Source of the DNA: JAAYRQ01 sp035647815
GTDB taxonomy: Bacteria > Bacillota > Syntrophomonadia > Syntrophomonadales > Syntrophomonadaceae
Assembly: GCA_035647815.1 (NCBI GenBank)
Contig: DASRMR010000062.1
Span: 1 to 5,018, forward strand
Direction: 5' to 3'
Length of the DNA stretch: 5,018 bases
Numbering within the stretch: position 1 is the stretch's first letter; each line of letters starts with the position of its first letter. A model generated the notes under the pieces. It did not search any database. It was not told the origin of the DNA and worked only from the letters and a program-made list of their open reading frames with translations. Below, piece by piece: positions 1 through 5,018 of this stretch. Position numbers and translations under genes: made by a program.

Positions 1-110
1 AGTACATTAAGTTTCAGCCCGAAGGCTTCCACTTAATGACTCCGTTCGACTTGCATGTGTTAAGCACGCCGCCAGCGTTCGTCCTGAGCCAGGATCAAAC
101 TCTCCATAAA
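1..110 (-). rRNA. rrs: 16S ribosomal RNA, 5' end (partial)
   Basis: Read on the minus strand, this is the start of a small-subunit rRNA. The universal GAGTTTGATCCTGGCTCAG block lies at about 104-86, followed by the conserved GACGAACGCTGGCGGCGTGC and the ACACATGCAAGTCGAACGG block. Positions 1-45 form the variable helix-6 (V1) hairpin, with ATTAAGT and ACTTAAT arms and a GCCTTCGGGC tip. Only the first ~110 nt are in the window; the gene continues past position 1. The mature 5' end is placed near 110 (TTTATGGAGAG) by analogy with Gram-positive 16S genes. The sequence is of Firmicutes type, but this fragment is too short for a genus. Confidence 0.97.
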
Positions 111-283
111 AATGTTGAGCTTTTTATCCTAGCCTTACTTGTTTATTGATTAAAGGCTTGTTTCTCTTTTCAGAGCCTATTAGGCTTACTTCAATAGAAG
201 TAGTTTCTAATATTTTTTTCGCACTTAAGTCTTACTGTTCAGTTTTATTAAGATCATTTGCCCCGCCTTTCCTTCTGCGGCGC
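111..283 (-). other. rRNA operon leader (precursor 16S 5' leader)
   Basis: This is the transcribed leader between the inferred rRNA start site (about 283, a G on the minus strand) and the mature 16S 5' end. It contains short hairpins: TACTTC/GAAGTA with a four-base loop at 187-202, and AGCCT/AGGCT at 174-186. On the minus strand the stretch GGCTCTGAAAAG (about 166-177) faintly resembles a boxA antitermination element but is not a convincing match. No protein-coding potential was seen. The leader normally pairs with the 16S-23S spacer for RNase III processing; that partner lies outside the window. Confidence 0.6.
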
Positions 284-290
284 AAGAATT

Positions 291-319
291 AATATAACAT
301 CCGTTGCGACAAAAGTCAA
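291..319 (-). promoter_or_regulatory. rRNA operon promoter (sigma-A type)
   Basis: On the minus strand, TTGACT (-35, positions 319-314) is separated by exactly 17 nt from TATATT (-10, positions 296-291). A TG one base upstream of the -10 gives an extended -10. Start is inferred at about G283. The region upstream of the -35 on that strand (about 320-350) is nearly all A/T and could act as an UP element. The match, the spacing and the position about 180 nt before the 16S start make this the likely main rrn promoter; no second tandem promoter of comparable quality was found. Confidence 0.8.
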
Positions 320-433
320 CAGGTTCTTTAATGTTATTTAAAATATTCTTCATGAATATCTTATCTAATTACACTATATAATGAAGAGATGAGTTTTATA
401 TATTATTAACATTAATCATCTTGAATATGTGGT
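320..433. other. AT-rich divergent intergenic region between rrn and tRNA-fMet promoters
   Basis: This non-coding stretch lies between the two divergent promoters. It is very AT-rich and contains a small hairpin, ATATTC/GAATAT with a TTCAT loop, at 343-359. A TATAAT hexamer at 377-382 on the plus strand has no acceptable -35 partner. No gene, terminator or binding-site repeat can be supported here. Its probable role is as upstream activating sequence for the two stable-RNA promoters. Confidence 0.5.
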
Positions 434-462
434 TTGACTTAGGTTTGTTATAGTGTTACTAT
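434..462 (+). promoter_or_regulatory. tRNA-fMet promoter (sigma-A, extended -10)
   Basis: TTGACT (434-439) is followed after 17 nt by TACTAT (457-462). A TG at 454-455 supplies an extended -10 that compensates for the weaker -10 hexamer. The expected start, near 469, is about 7 nt before the mature tRNA 5' end at 476, so the 5' leader removed by RNase P would be very short. Confidence 0.7.
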
Positions 463-475
463 ATTAAATAGATTT

Positions 476-544
<69 letters not shown>

Positions 545-551
<7 letters not shown>

Positions 552-639
552 TTAAATACTTTTCGCCGCAGGCGATTGAAATAGGGAGCGACCCAGGTCG
601 CAACCATTTTAATCTTATCGCTCGCAGAGCGATTGAAAT
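545..639 (+). repeat. 95-bp direct repeat, copy 1 (overlaps tRNA 3' end)
   Basis: Positions 545-639 are identical base for base to 657-751. The copy begins within the tRNA acceptor strand (GCAACCA, 545-551) and spans hairpins A1, B1 and A2 of the array. It is bounded by differing bases at 544/656 and 640/752. Perfect identity implies a recent duplication or active homogenisation. Confidence 0.93.
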
Positions 640-656
640 AGGGAGCACCCCAGGGT

Positions 657-751
657 GCAACCATTAAATACTTTTCGCCGCAGGCGATTGAAATAGGGAG
701 CGACCCAGGTCGCAACCATTTTAATCTTATCGCTCGCAGAGCGATTGAAAT
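657..751 (+). repeat. 95-bp direct repeat, copy 2
   Basis: Exact second copy of 545-639 at an offset of 112 bp, spanning hairpins A3, B3 and A4. It starts with a duplicate of the tRNA 3' terminal GCAACCA, although no tRNA body precedes it. A third copy of only the first 29 bases lies at 770-798 and then diverges. Confidence 0.93.
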
Positions 752-769
752 CAGTAGTCCCCGGAGGGG

Positions 770-798
770 GCAACCATTAAATACTTTTCGCCGCAGGC
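770..798 (+). repeat. 29-bp truncated third copy of the direct repeat
   Basis: Identical to 545-573 and 657-685, then diverges (AATCAGAAT in place of GATTGAAAT). Hairpin A here is cut to three pairs, so the array's distal edge looks decayed. Confidence 0.85.
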
Positions 799-817
799 AA
801 TCAGAATAAGAATCATT

Positions 818-847
818 AAACCTAGTTTGAAAAAACTAGGTTTCTTT
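818..847 (+). terminator. Intrinsic terminator of the tRNA-fMet/repeat transcript
   Basis: A perfect 11-bp stem, AAACCTAGTTT (818-828) with AAACTAGGTTT (833-843), closes a GAAA tetraloop and is followed by a T-rich run (TTTCTTTATTTG). It is the first terminator after the tRNA, so the array at 552-798 should lie in the tRNA transcript as a structured trailer of about 290 nt. Confidence 0.88.
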
Positions 848-944
848 ATTTGTTTAATTATTTTAACATTAATTTCTTTTTTTCATTTGTAAAGTATCTA
901 GCAAACCTTTCTTTTTTATTCACAATATAGATTAAATAAATAGT

Positions 945-973
945 TTGTATTTGATTGTAAGCCCTGCTATAAT
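945..973 (+). promoter_or_regulatory. typA promoter (sigma-A, extended -10)
   Basis: TTGTAT (945-950), a 17-nt spacer, and a perfect TATAAT (968-973) preceded by TG at 965-966. The start is expected near 980, giving a 5' UTR of about 40 nt. The rest of 848-1022 is AT-rich with no leader structure or upstream ORF recognised. Confidence 0.8.
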
Positions 974-1022
974 TTAAATGTTATAAATGTCTAACTCAAC
1001 TATAGGAATGAGGAATTAATTA

Positions 1023-2846
1023 ATGACCCAATTAAAACTAAAAAATATAGCTATCATTGCTCACGTAGATCATGGAAAAACTACACTAGTAGATAAAATA
1101 TTGAAGCAATATGGCGATTTCAGAAATAATCAAGTATTGCCAGATAGAGTTATGGATAGTAGCGATCTAGAAAAAGAACGCGGCATAACTATATTATCTA
1201 AAAACACAAGTGTCATATATAATGATACTAAAATTAATATTGTAGATACACCAGGTCATGCTGATTTTGGTGGCGAAGTAGAACGAATCGTTAAAATGGT
1301 TGACGGTGTTTTACTAGTAGTCGATGCTTTCGAAGGGCCTATGCCTCAGACTCGTTTTGTTTTGAAAAAAGCTTTAGAAGCTGGCTTAAAGCCATTAGTA
1401 GTAATAAATAAGATTGACCGGCCAGATACTAGACCAAAAGAAGTTATCGATGAATTATTAGATTTATTTATAGATTTAGGTGCAGATGATAGCCAATTAG
1501 ACTTCCCTGTTGTCTACACTTCCGCTAAGGAAGGTTTTGCCAAGGCTAGCCTTGATGATGATAGTGAAAATATGCAACCTTTACTAAATGCTATTCTAAC
1601 TTATATACCATCACCATCTGGTAGCAAAGATAACGATCTACAAGTTGTTATTTCTTCTCTTGATTATGATAATTATGTGGGAAGAATAGGTGTGGGTAAA
1701 ATTTATGATGGCATTATAAATAAAGGACAAGAAGTTATCCTCTGTAATGTAGAGGGTAAAGAAGAAAAAGTTAAAATTACTACTCTCTATGTATATGAAG
1801 GCTTGAAAAAGGTAGAAGTAGGTTCTGCACATGCTGGTGATATAATCGCCTTATCAGGTATTGAAGATATCTTTATCGGTGACACTATTTGCTCACCTGA
1901 AAATATAAAACCAGTAGCTTTTGTTAATATTGATGAACCGACTATTTCAATGAATTTTGTAGTAAACGATAGTCCTATGGCTGGTTTGGAAGGTACCTAT
2001 GTAACTAGCCGACATATAAAAGATAGACTTAATAGAGAATTGTTATCTAATATCTCTCTTAGAGTAGACGAACTAAACTCCGAAACTTTTAAAGTTTCTG
2101 GTCGTGGTGAACTGCATTTATCTATTTTAATAGAAACTATGCGTAGAGAAGGTTATGAGTTTGCTGTTACTAGACCAGAAGTTATCTTTAAAGAGGAAAA
2201 TGGTAACCTACTCGAACCTATTGAAAGGTTATTTGTTGAGGTACCTGAAGAACATGTAGGAACTGTTATAGAGACTTGTGGTAAACGTAAAGGTGAATTA
2301 GAAAACATAATTAATCTGTCAGGTAGTACAGTTAAAATAGAACTGCTAATTCCAGCCCGAGGGCTTATCGGTTATAGATCCGAGTTTTTAACAGAAACTA
2401 GAGGCAATGGCGTAATGAATCATGTTTTTGAAGGTTACGCTGATTTCAAAGGGGAGCTGGAACATAGAAGCAAAGGTTCACTAGTCGCATCTGTAAGCGG
2501 TACTTCTGTAGCATATGGTCTGCATGGTGCTCAAGAACGTGGCTCCTTGTTTATAGATGTTGCAACTGAAGTATATGAAGGAATGATTGTGGGAGAAAAT
2601 GCTAGAGCGGGAGATATTACAGTTAATGTTTGCCGAAAAAAACAACTTACTAATACTCGTGCAGCTGGTAGTGATGACGCATTACGCTTAGTTCCACCTA
2701 TAAATATGTCCTTAGAAAATTGTTTAGAATTTATAACCAATGATGAACTGTTAGAAGTAACTCCTCAATCATTAAGACTTAGAAAAATGATTTTGAATAA
2801 AAACTTACGGGAAAAATCACACAAAGATAAAATTAACGTCTCATAG
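1023..2846 (+). CDS. typA: Translational GTPase TypA/BipA
   Basis: A 607-residue protein, the normal length for TypA/BipA, a ribosome-binding GTPase of the EF-G/LepA superfamily involved in 50S assembly and in growth under stress or cold. Visible motifs: G1 AHVDHGKT (13-20), switch I RGITI (53-57), G3 DTPGH (75-79), G4 NKID (129-132), G5 TSAK (166-169). After the GTPase domain (about 1-200) come a beta-barrel domain II (about 205-295), domain III (about 300-380), an EF-G-like domain V (about 390-475), and the TypA-specific C-terminal domain with ARGLIGYRSEF, EVYEGMIVGENAR, QLTNTRA and DDALRLVPP. All key nucleotide-binding residues are present. The ATG follows a GAGGA Shine-Dalgarno (1010-1014) with an 8-nt spacer, and the N-terminus matches the family start. 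It is monocistronic by its flanking promoter and terminator. Confidence 0.98.
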   Translation: MTQLKLKNIAIIAHVDHGKTTLVDKILKQYGDFRNNQVLPDRVMDSSDLEKERGITILSKNTSVIYNDTKINIVDTPGHADFGGEVERIVKMVDGVLLVVDAFEGPMPQTRFVLKKALEAGLKPLVVINKIDRPDTRPKEVIDELLDLFIDLGADDSQLDFPVVYTSAKEGFAKASLDDDSENMQPLLNAILTYIPSPSGSKDNDLQVVISSLDYDNYVGRIGVGKIYDGIINKGQEVILCNVEGKEEKVKITTLYVYEGLKKVEVGSAHAGDIIALSGIEDIFIGDTICSPENIKPVAFVNIDEPTISMNFVVNDSPMAGLEGTYVTSRHIKDRLNRELLSNISLRVDELNSETFKVSGRGELHLSILIETMRREGYEFAVTRPEVIFKEENGNLLEPIERLFVEVPEEHVGTVIETCGKRKGELENIINLSGSTVKIELLIPARGLIGYRSEFLTETRGNGVMNHVFEGYADFKGELEHRSKGSLVASVSGTSVAYGLHGAQERGSLFIDVATEVYEGMIVGENARAGDITVNVCRKKQLTNTRAAGSDDALRLVPPINMSLENCLEFITNDELLEVTPQSLRLRKMILNKNLREKSHKDKINVS

Positions 2847-2880
2847 TAAAGCCGGCATATTAATATGCCGGCTTTATTTT
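2847..2880 (+). terminator. Intrinsic terminator of typA
   Basis: A perfect 30-nt palindrome (2847-2876) starting at the base after the typA stop: TAAAGCCGGCATA pairs with TATGCCGGCTTTA around a TTAA centre. It has a GCCGGC core and is followed by TTTT within a T-rich run. It should end typA transcription and isolate the transporter downstream. The opposite strand lacks a good U-tract. Confidence 0.9.
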
Positions 2881-2971
2881 CTCCTATATTATTATTTAGA
2901 TGTAGAATTAATTCCCCTTATTCATGGCAACATAATTACTAAAGATCTCTCATATCACATCAGTATTATCC

Positions 2972-3000
2972 TTGTCTTAAATATCAAAATTATATATAGT
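2972..3000 (+). promoter_or_regulatory. Promoter of the MATE transporter gene
   Basis: TTGTCT (2972-2977), a 17-nt spacer, and TATAGT (2995-3000). The start is expected near 3007, leaving a leader of about 30 nt, too short for a riboswitch. The remainder of 2881-3038 shows no operator-like inverted repeat. Confidence 0.7.
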
Positions 3001-3038
3001 ATTTATTGTATTGTTTTCATCATTTTTAGGGGGACTTT

Positions 3039-4430
3039 ATGCGTCTTAGAGGAGATTTAGGACAAGATCGAATAACTAAACTTTTATTAACCTTATCTTT
3101 ACCAGCAATGATTGGTATGACGGTTCAAGCATTATATAATATAATAGATACTTTTTGGGTAGGAAAGATCGGAGCAGGTGAAGCTATTGCTGCTTTAACT
3201 ATATGTTTTCCTATTCAAATGATAATGATAGCTATTGCAAGCGGTACTGGTATAGGGTTAACCTCTATTATAGCCCGCCGTTTAGGTGAAAATAAGCTTA
3301 GTGAAGCATATAATTCAGCAGAACACGGTTTAGTTATCGTAGTTATATATGGAATAATAATAACAACTTTAGGCTTAACTAATGTTGACTCATTGTTGCA
3401 TTTGTTTGGTGTAACACCAGAATTATTTCAACTTAGCAAAGATTATATTTTCATTATATTAATGGGCAGTGTTTTTCTGTTTTTCGTCATAATTTCGGGC
3501 TCTATGATTCAAGCTGAAGGTAATTCGGGTATCCCTATGCTATCGATGGTTGTTGGTGCAGTTACCAACATGATTCTTGACCCCTTTTTAATCTTTGGTA
3601 TTGGTCCTTTCCCGGAATTAGGTGTCCAAGGTGCTGCTATAGCAACATTAATTGCCCAATTTTTAAGTTGTCTGATCAATTTTTGGTATTTATTCCTGAG
3701 TAACAAAACTAGTTTAATAATTTCTTTACATAAGTTCAGGTTTAAGTTAAAGATAATAACGGAAATTTATAAAGTTGGTTTACCTTCCATGGTTATGCAA
3801 ATTGTAAATAGCCTGATTATAGTTGCACTTAACTGGATTTTAGGTGATTACGGTTATCGTGCTATAGGTGCCATGGGTATTTATTTTGCAGTTCAATCTT
3901 TAGTTTTCATGCCTATCATGGGGCTAAATCAAGGCTTAATCCCTATAGTCGGTTTTGCTTATGGTGCCAAAAGATTAGATCGCATGATTGAAACTATAAA
4001 GAAAGCTTCTATCGTTGCATTTTTAATAATGTCTGCCGGTTTCTTGTGTTTCCAACTTATTCCGGGAACTGTTATCAGCATATTTAATAAAGATCCCGAA
4101 CTAGTAGAAATGGGTATAATGAGTATGCGTAATATAAGCATTTTACTACCATTGGTAGGTCCATCTATAATAATGACTAGCTCTTTTCAGGCTGTAGGTA
4201 AAGGTTTTACTGCTATGTGGCTCTCTTTGTTAAGGCAAGTAGTTCTTCTATTGCCTGCCTTATTCCTTCTACCTCGTTGGTTAGGTTTAAGAGGTGTATG
4301 GCTATCATTTCCTTTATCCGATTTCATATCCATAAGTATTACCTTGTTTATATTTATTAGTTTCCTGAAAAGTTTACACACCGATGGTTTTCCCCAAGAT
4401 AGGGACATGATAAAACAAGAGGAGGTTTAA
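3039..4430 (+). CDS. MATE family efflux transporter (MepA-like)
   Basis: A 463-residue, very hydrophobic inner-membrane protein of the multidrug and toxic compound extrusion family, which exchanges Na+ or H+ for cationic drugs and dyes. The length and the roughly twelve hydrophobic segments in two similar halves fit the family. The first half has SLPAMIGMTVQALYNIIDTF (20-39) with the family's conserved acidic residue D37, followed by WVG, and a later DPFLIFGIG (181-189). The second half starts near 240 with GLPSMVMQIVNS (247-258) and has GLNQGLIPIVGFAYGA (295-310). The overall pattern is closest to the MepA-like clade of Firmicutes. The substrate cannot be read from sequence. ATG 3039 follows an AGGGGG Shine-Dalgarno (3028-3033, 5-nt spacer). 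No regulator gene is adjacent. The last codons contain the Shine-Dalgarno of the next gene. Confidence 0.94.
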   Translation: MRLRGDLGQDRITKLLLTLSLPAMIGMTVQALYNIIDTFWVGKIGAGEAIAALTICFPIQMIMIAIASGTGIGLTSIIARRLGENKLSEAYNSAEHGLVIVVIYGIIITTLGLTNVDSLLHLFGVTPELFQLSKDYIFIILMGSVFLFFVIISGSMIQAEGNSGIPMLSMVVGAVTNMILDPFLIFGIGPFPELGVQGAAIATLIAQFLSCLINFWYLFLSNKTSLIISLHKFRFKLKIITEIYKVGLPSMVMQIVNSLIIVALNWILGDYGYRAIGAMGIYFAVQSLVFMPIMGLNQGLIPIVGFAYGAKRLDRMIETIKKASIVAFLIMSAGFLCFQLIPGTVISIFNKDPELVEMGIMSMRNISILLPLVGPSIIMTSSFQAVGKGFTAMWLSLLRQVVLLLPALFLLPRWLGLRGVWLSFPLSDFISISITLFIFISFLKSLHTDGFPQDRDMIKQEEV

Positions 4431-4436
4431 ATTATT
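4420..4436 (+). promoter_or_regulatory. Ribosome binding site and AUU start of the methyltransferase gene
   Basis: AGGAGGT (4420-4426), a near-perfect anti-16S match, lies inside the last codons of the MATE gene. It is followed by the MATE stop TAA (4428-4430), then ATT ATT AAG ATA in the frame of the methyltransferase. Spacing from the end of AGGAGG is 5 nt to the first ATT (4431) and 8 nt to the second (4434). No ATG, GTG, TTG or CTG is available in frame nearby, so one of the two ATT codons is the likely start; 4434 has the better spacing. Ribosomes ending MATE translation could reinitiate here. Confidence 0.65.
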
Positions 4437-5018
4437 AAGATAGAAATTATCGCCACTTGTGCCTTTGGTATAGAGGCTATTGTAGGTTATGAACTCAAAG
4501 ATTTAGGATATACCGACTTAACTACTGAAAATGGCCGGGTTACATTTACAGCTGGATTAGAAGCAGTAGCAGACTGTAATTTGTGGTTACGCTCTGCTGA
4601 ACGAGTCTTAATTAAAATGGGAGAATTCGAGGCTCTAAGTTTTGAGGAGCTTTTTGAAAATACTAAAATTCTGCCTTGGGCTGACTGGCTTCCAGCAGAT
4701 GCAGAATTCCCAGTTTCAGGTAAATCTATAAATTCTCAGCTGTTTAGTGTTTCCGATTGTCAAGCTATTGTTAAAAAATCTATAGTTGAAAAAATGAAAG
4801 AAACTTACAAAATCAATTGGTTTGAAGAGACTGGAGACCTTTATAAAATAGAAGTCGCCTTATTAAATGATATGGTTACACTTACTCTAGATACTAGTGG
4901 AGCAGGTCTACATAAACGTGGATATCGGAAACTGAGCTCTGATGCTCCCTTAAAAGAAACTTTAGCCGCTGCTATGATAAATATTAGCCGGTGGAAACCT
5001 GACCGTGCTTTCATTGAT
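4434..5018 (+). CDS. rlmL: THUMP-domain class I SAM-dependent RNA methyltransferase (RlmL/YpsC family), 5' part, AUU start
   Basis: An open frame of 195 codons to the window end without a stop. It matches the N-terminal half of the YpsC/RlmL family (COG0116), which methylates guanine in 23S rRNA. Recognisable features, numbered from ATT 4434: ATCAFGIEAIVGYEL (7-21), NLWLRSAERV (49-58), a THUMP RNA-binding region at about 45-155 with KSINS and SDCQAIVKKSIVEK (107-120), LDTSGAGLHKRGYR (152-165), APLKETLAAA (171-180) and WKPDRAFID (187-195). The last block precedes the SAM-binding motif DPFCGSG, which lies beyond the window, so catalytic residues cannot be checked. It directly follows the MATE gene with no promoter or terminator between, indicating one operon. 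The start is non-canonical: the frame is closed upstream by the MATE TAA and the first TTG (4581) would remove about 49 conserved residues. The alternative is an ATG lost by mutation or sequencing error. The symbol follows family use; orthology is not proven. Confidence 0.88.
   Translation, partial: MKIEIIATCAFGIEAIVGYELKDLGYTDLTTENGRVTFTAGLEAVADCNLWLRSAERVLIKMGEFEALSFEELFENTKILPWADWLPADAEFPVSGKSINSQLFSVSDCQAIVKKSIVEKMKETYKINWFEETGDLYKIEVALLNDMVTLTLDTSGAGLHKRGYRKLSSDAPLKETLAAAMINISRWKPDRAFID

Noticed and set aside
377..382. Perfect TATAAT as a second plus-strand promoter
   Set aside because: No recognisable -35 or TG extension at suitable spacing; the TTGACT/TACTAT pair nearer the tRNA is better placed.
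848..1022. Possible riboswitch or T-box leader before typA
   Set aside because: The predicted start leaves a leader of only about 40 nt, and no T-box motif or antiterminator structure is seen.
1638..4408. Minus-strand open frames of 60-73 codons within typA and the MATE gene
   Set aside because: They lie antisense inside well-supported genes, lack ribosome binding sites and show no recognisable protein family.
4581..4583. TTG as the methyltransferase start
   Set aside because: It would drop about 49 residues that match the family N-terminus and has no Shine-Dalgarno, whereas AGGAGGT sits just before the ATT codons.

Overview
This is an AT-rich bacterial window that looks like chromosomal DNA of a low-GC Firmicute, most likely a Clostridia- or Negativicutes-type lineage. 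The 16S 5' end reads like a Firmicutes sequence, the Shine-Dalgarno sites are strong, the intrinsic terminators have U-tracts, and the THUMP methyltransferase resembles the Bacillus YpsC type. Genus cannot be told from this window.

Layout: positions 1-110 hold the 5' end of a 16S rRNA gene on the minus strand, with a leader of about 170 nt and a clear TTGACT-17-TATATT promoter (291-319). Diverging from it on the plus strand is an initiator tRNA-fMet (476-551) with its own extended -10 promoter (434-462). Directly downstream, starting inside the last seven bases of the tRNA, is a tandem array of two-hairpin modules (about 545-798) containing a perfect 95-bp direct repeat at a 112-bp offset. 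A strong intrinsic terminator (818-847) closes the tRNA-plus-array transcript.

Next come typA/bipA (1023-2846), a translational GTPase with its own promoter and a perfect-palindrome terminator. It is followed by a MATE-family multidrug/cation antiporter (3039-4430) with its own promoter. The beginning of a YpsC/RlmL-type THUMP rRNA methyltransferase is directly abutted to it and runs off the window end. MATE and the methyltransferase are probably co-transcribed and translationally coupled. The methyltransferase frame has no ATG, GTG or TTG after the MATE stop at any plausible place, so it appears to start at an AUU codon behind an AGGAGGT Shine-Dalgarno.

The theme is mostly translation: 16S rRNA, initiator tRNA, a ribosome-associated GTPase and an rRNA methyltransferase, with an efflux transporter in between. 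The two items most worth a second look are the hairpin array fused to the tRNA-fMet 3' end, whose stems vary in a compensatory way, and the AUU start of the methyltransferase gene.
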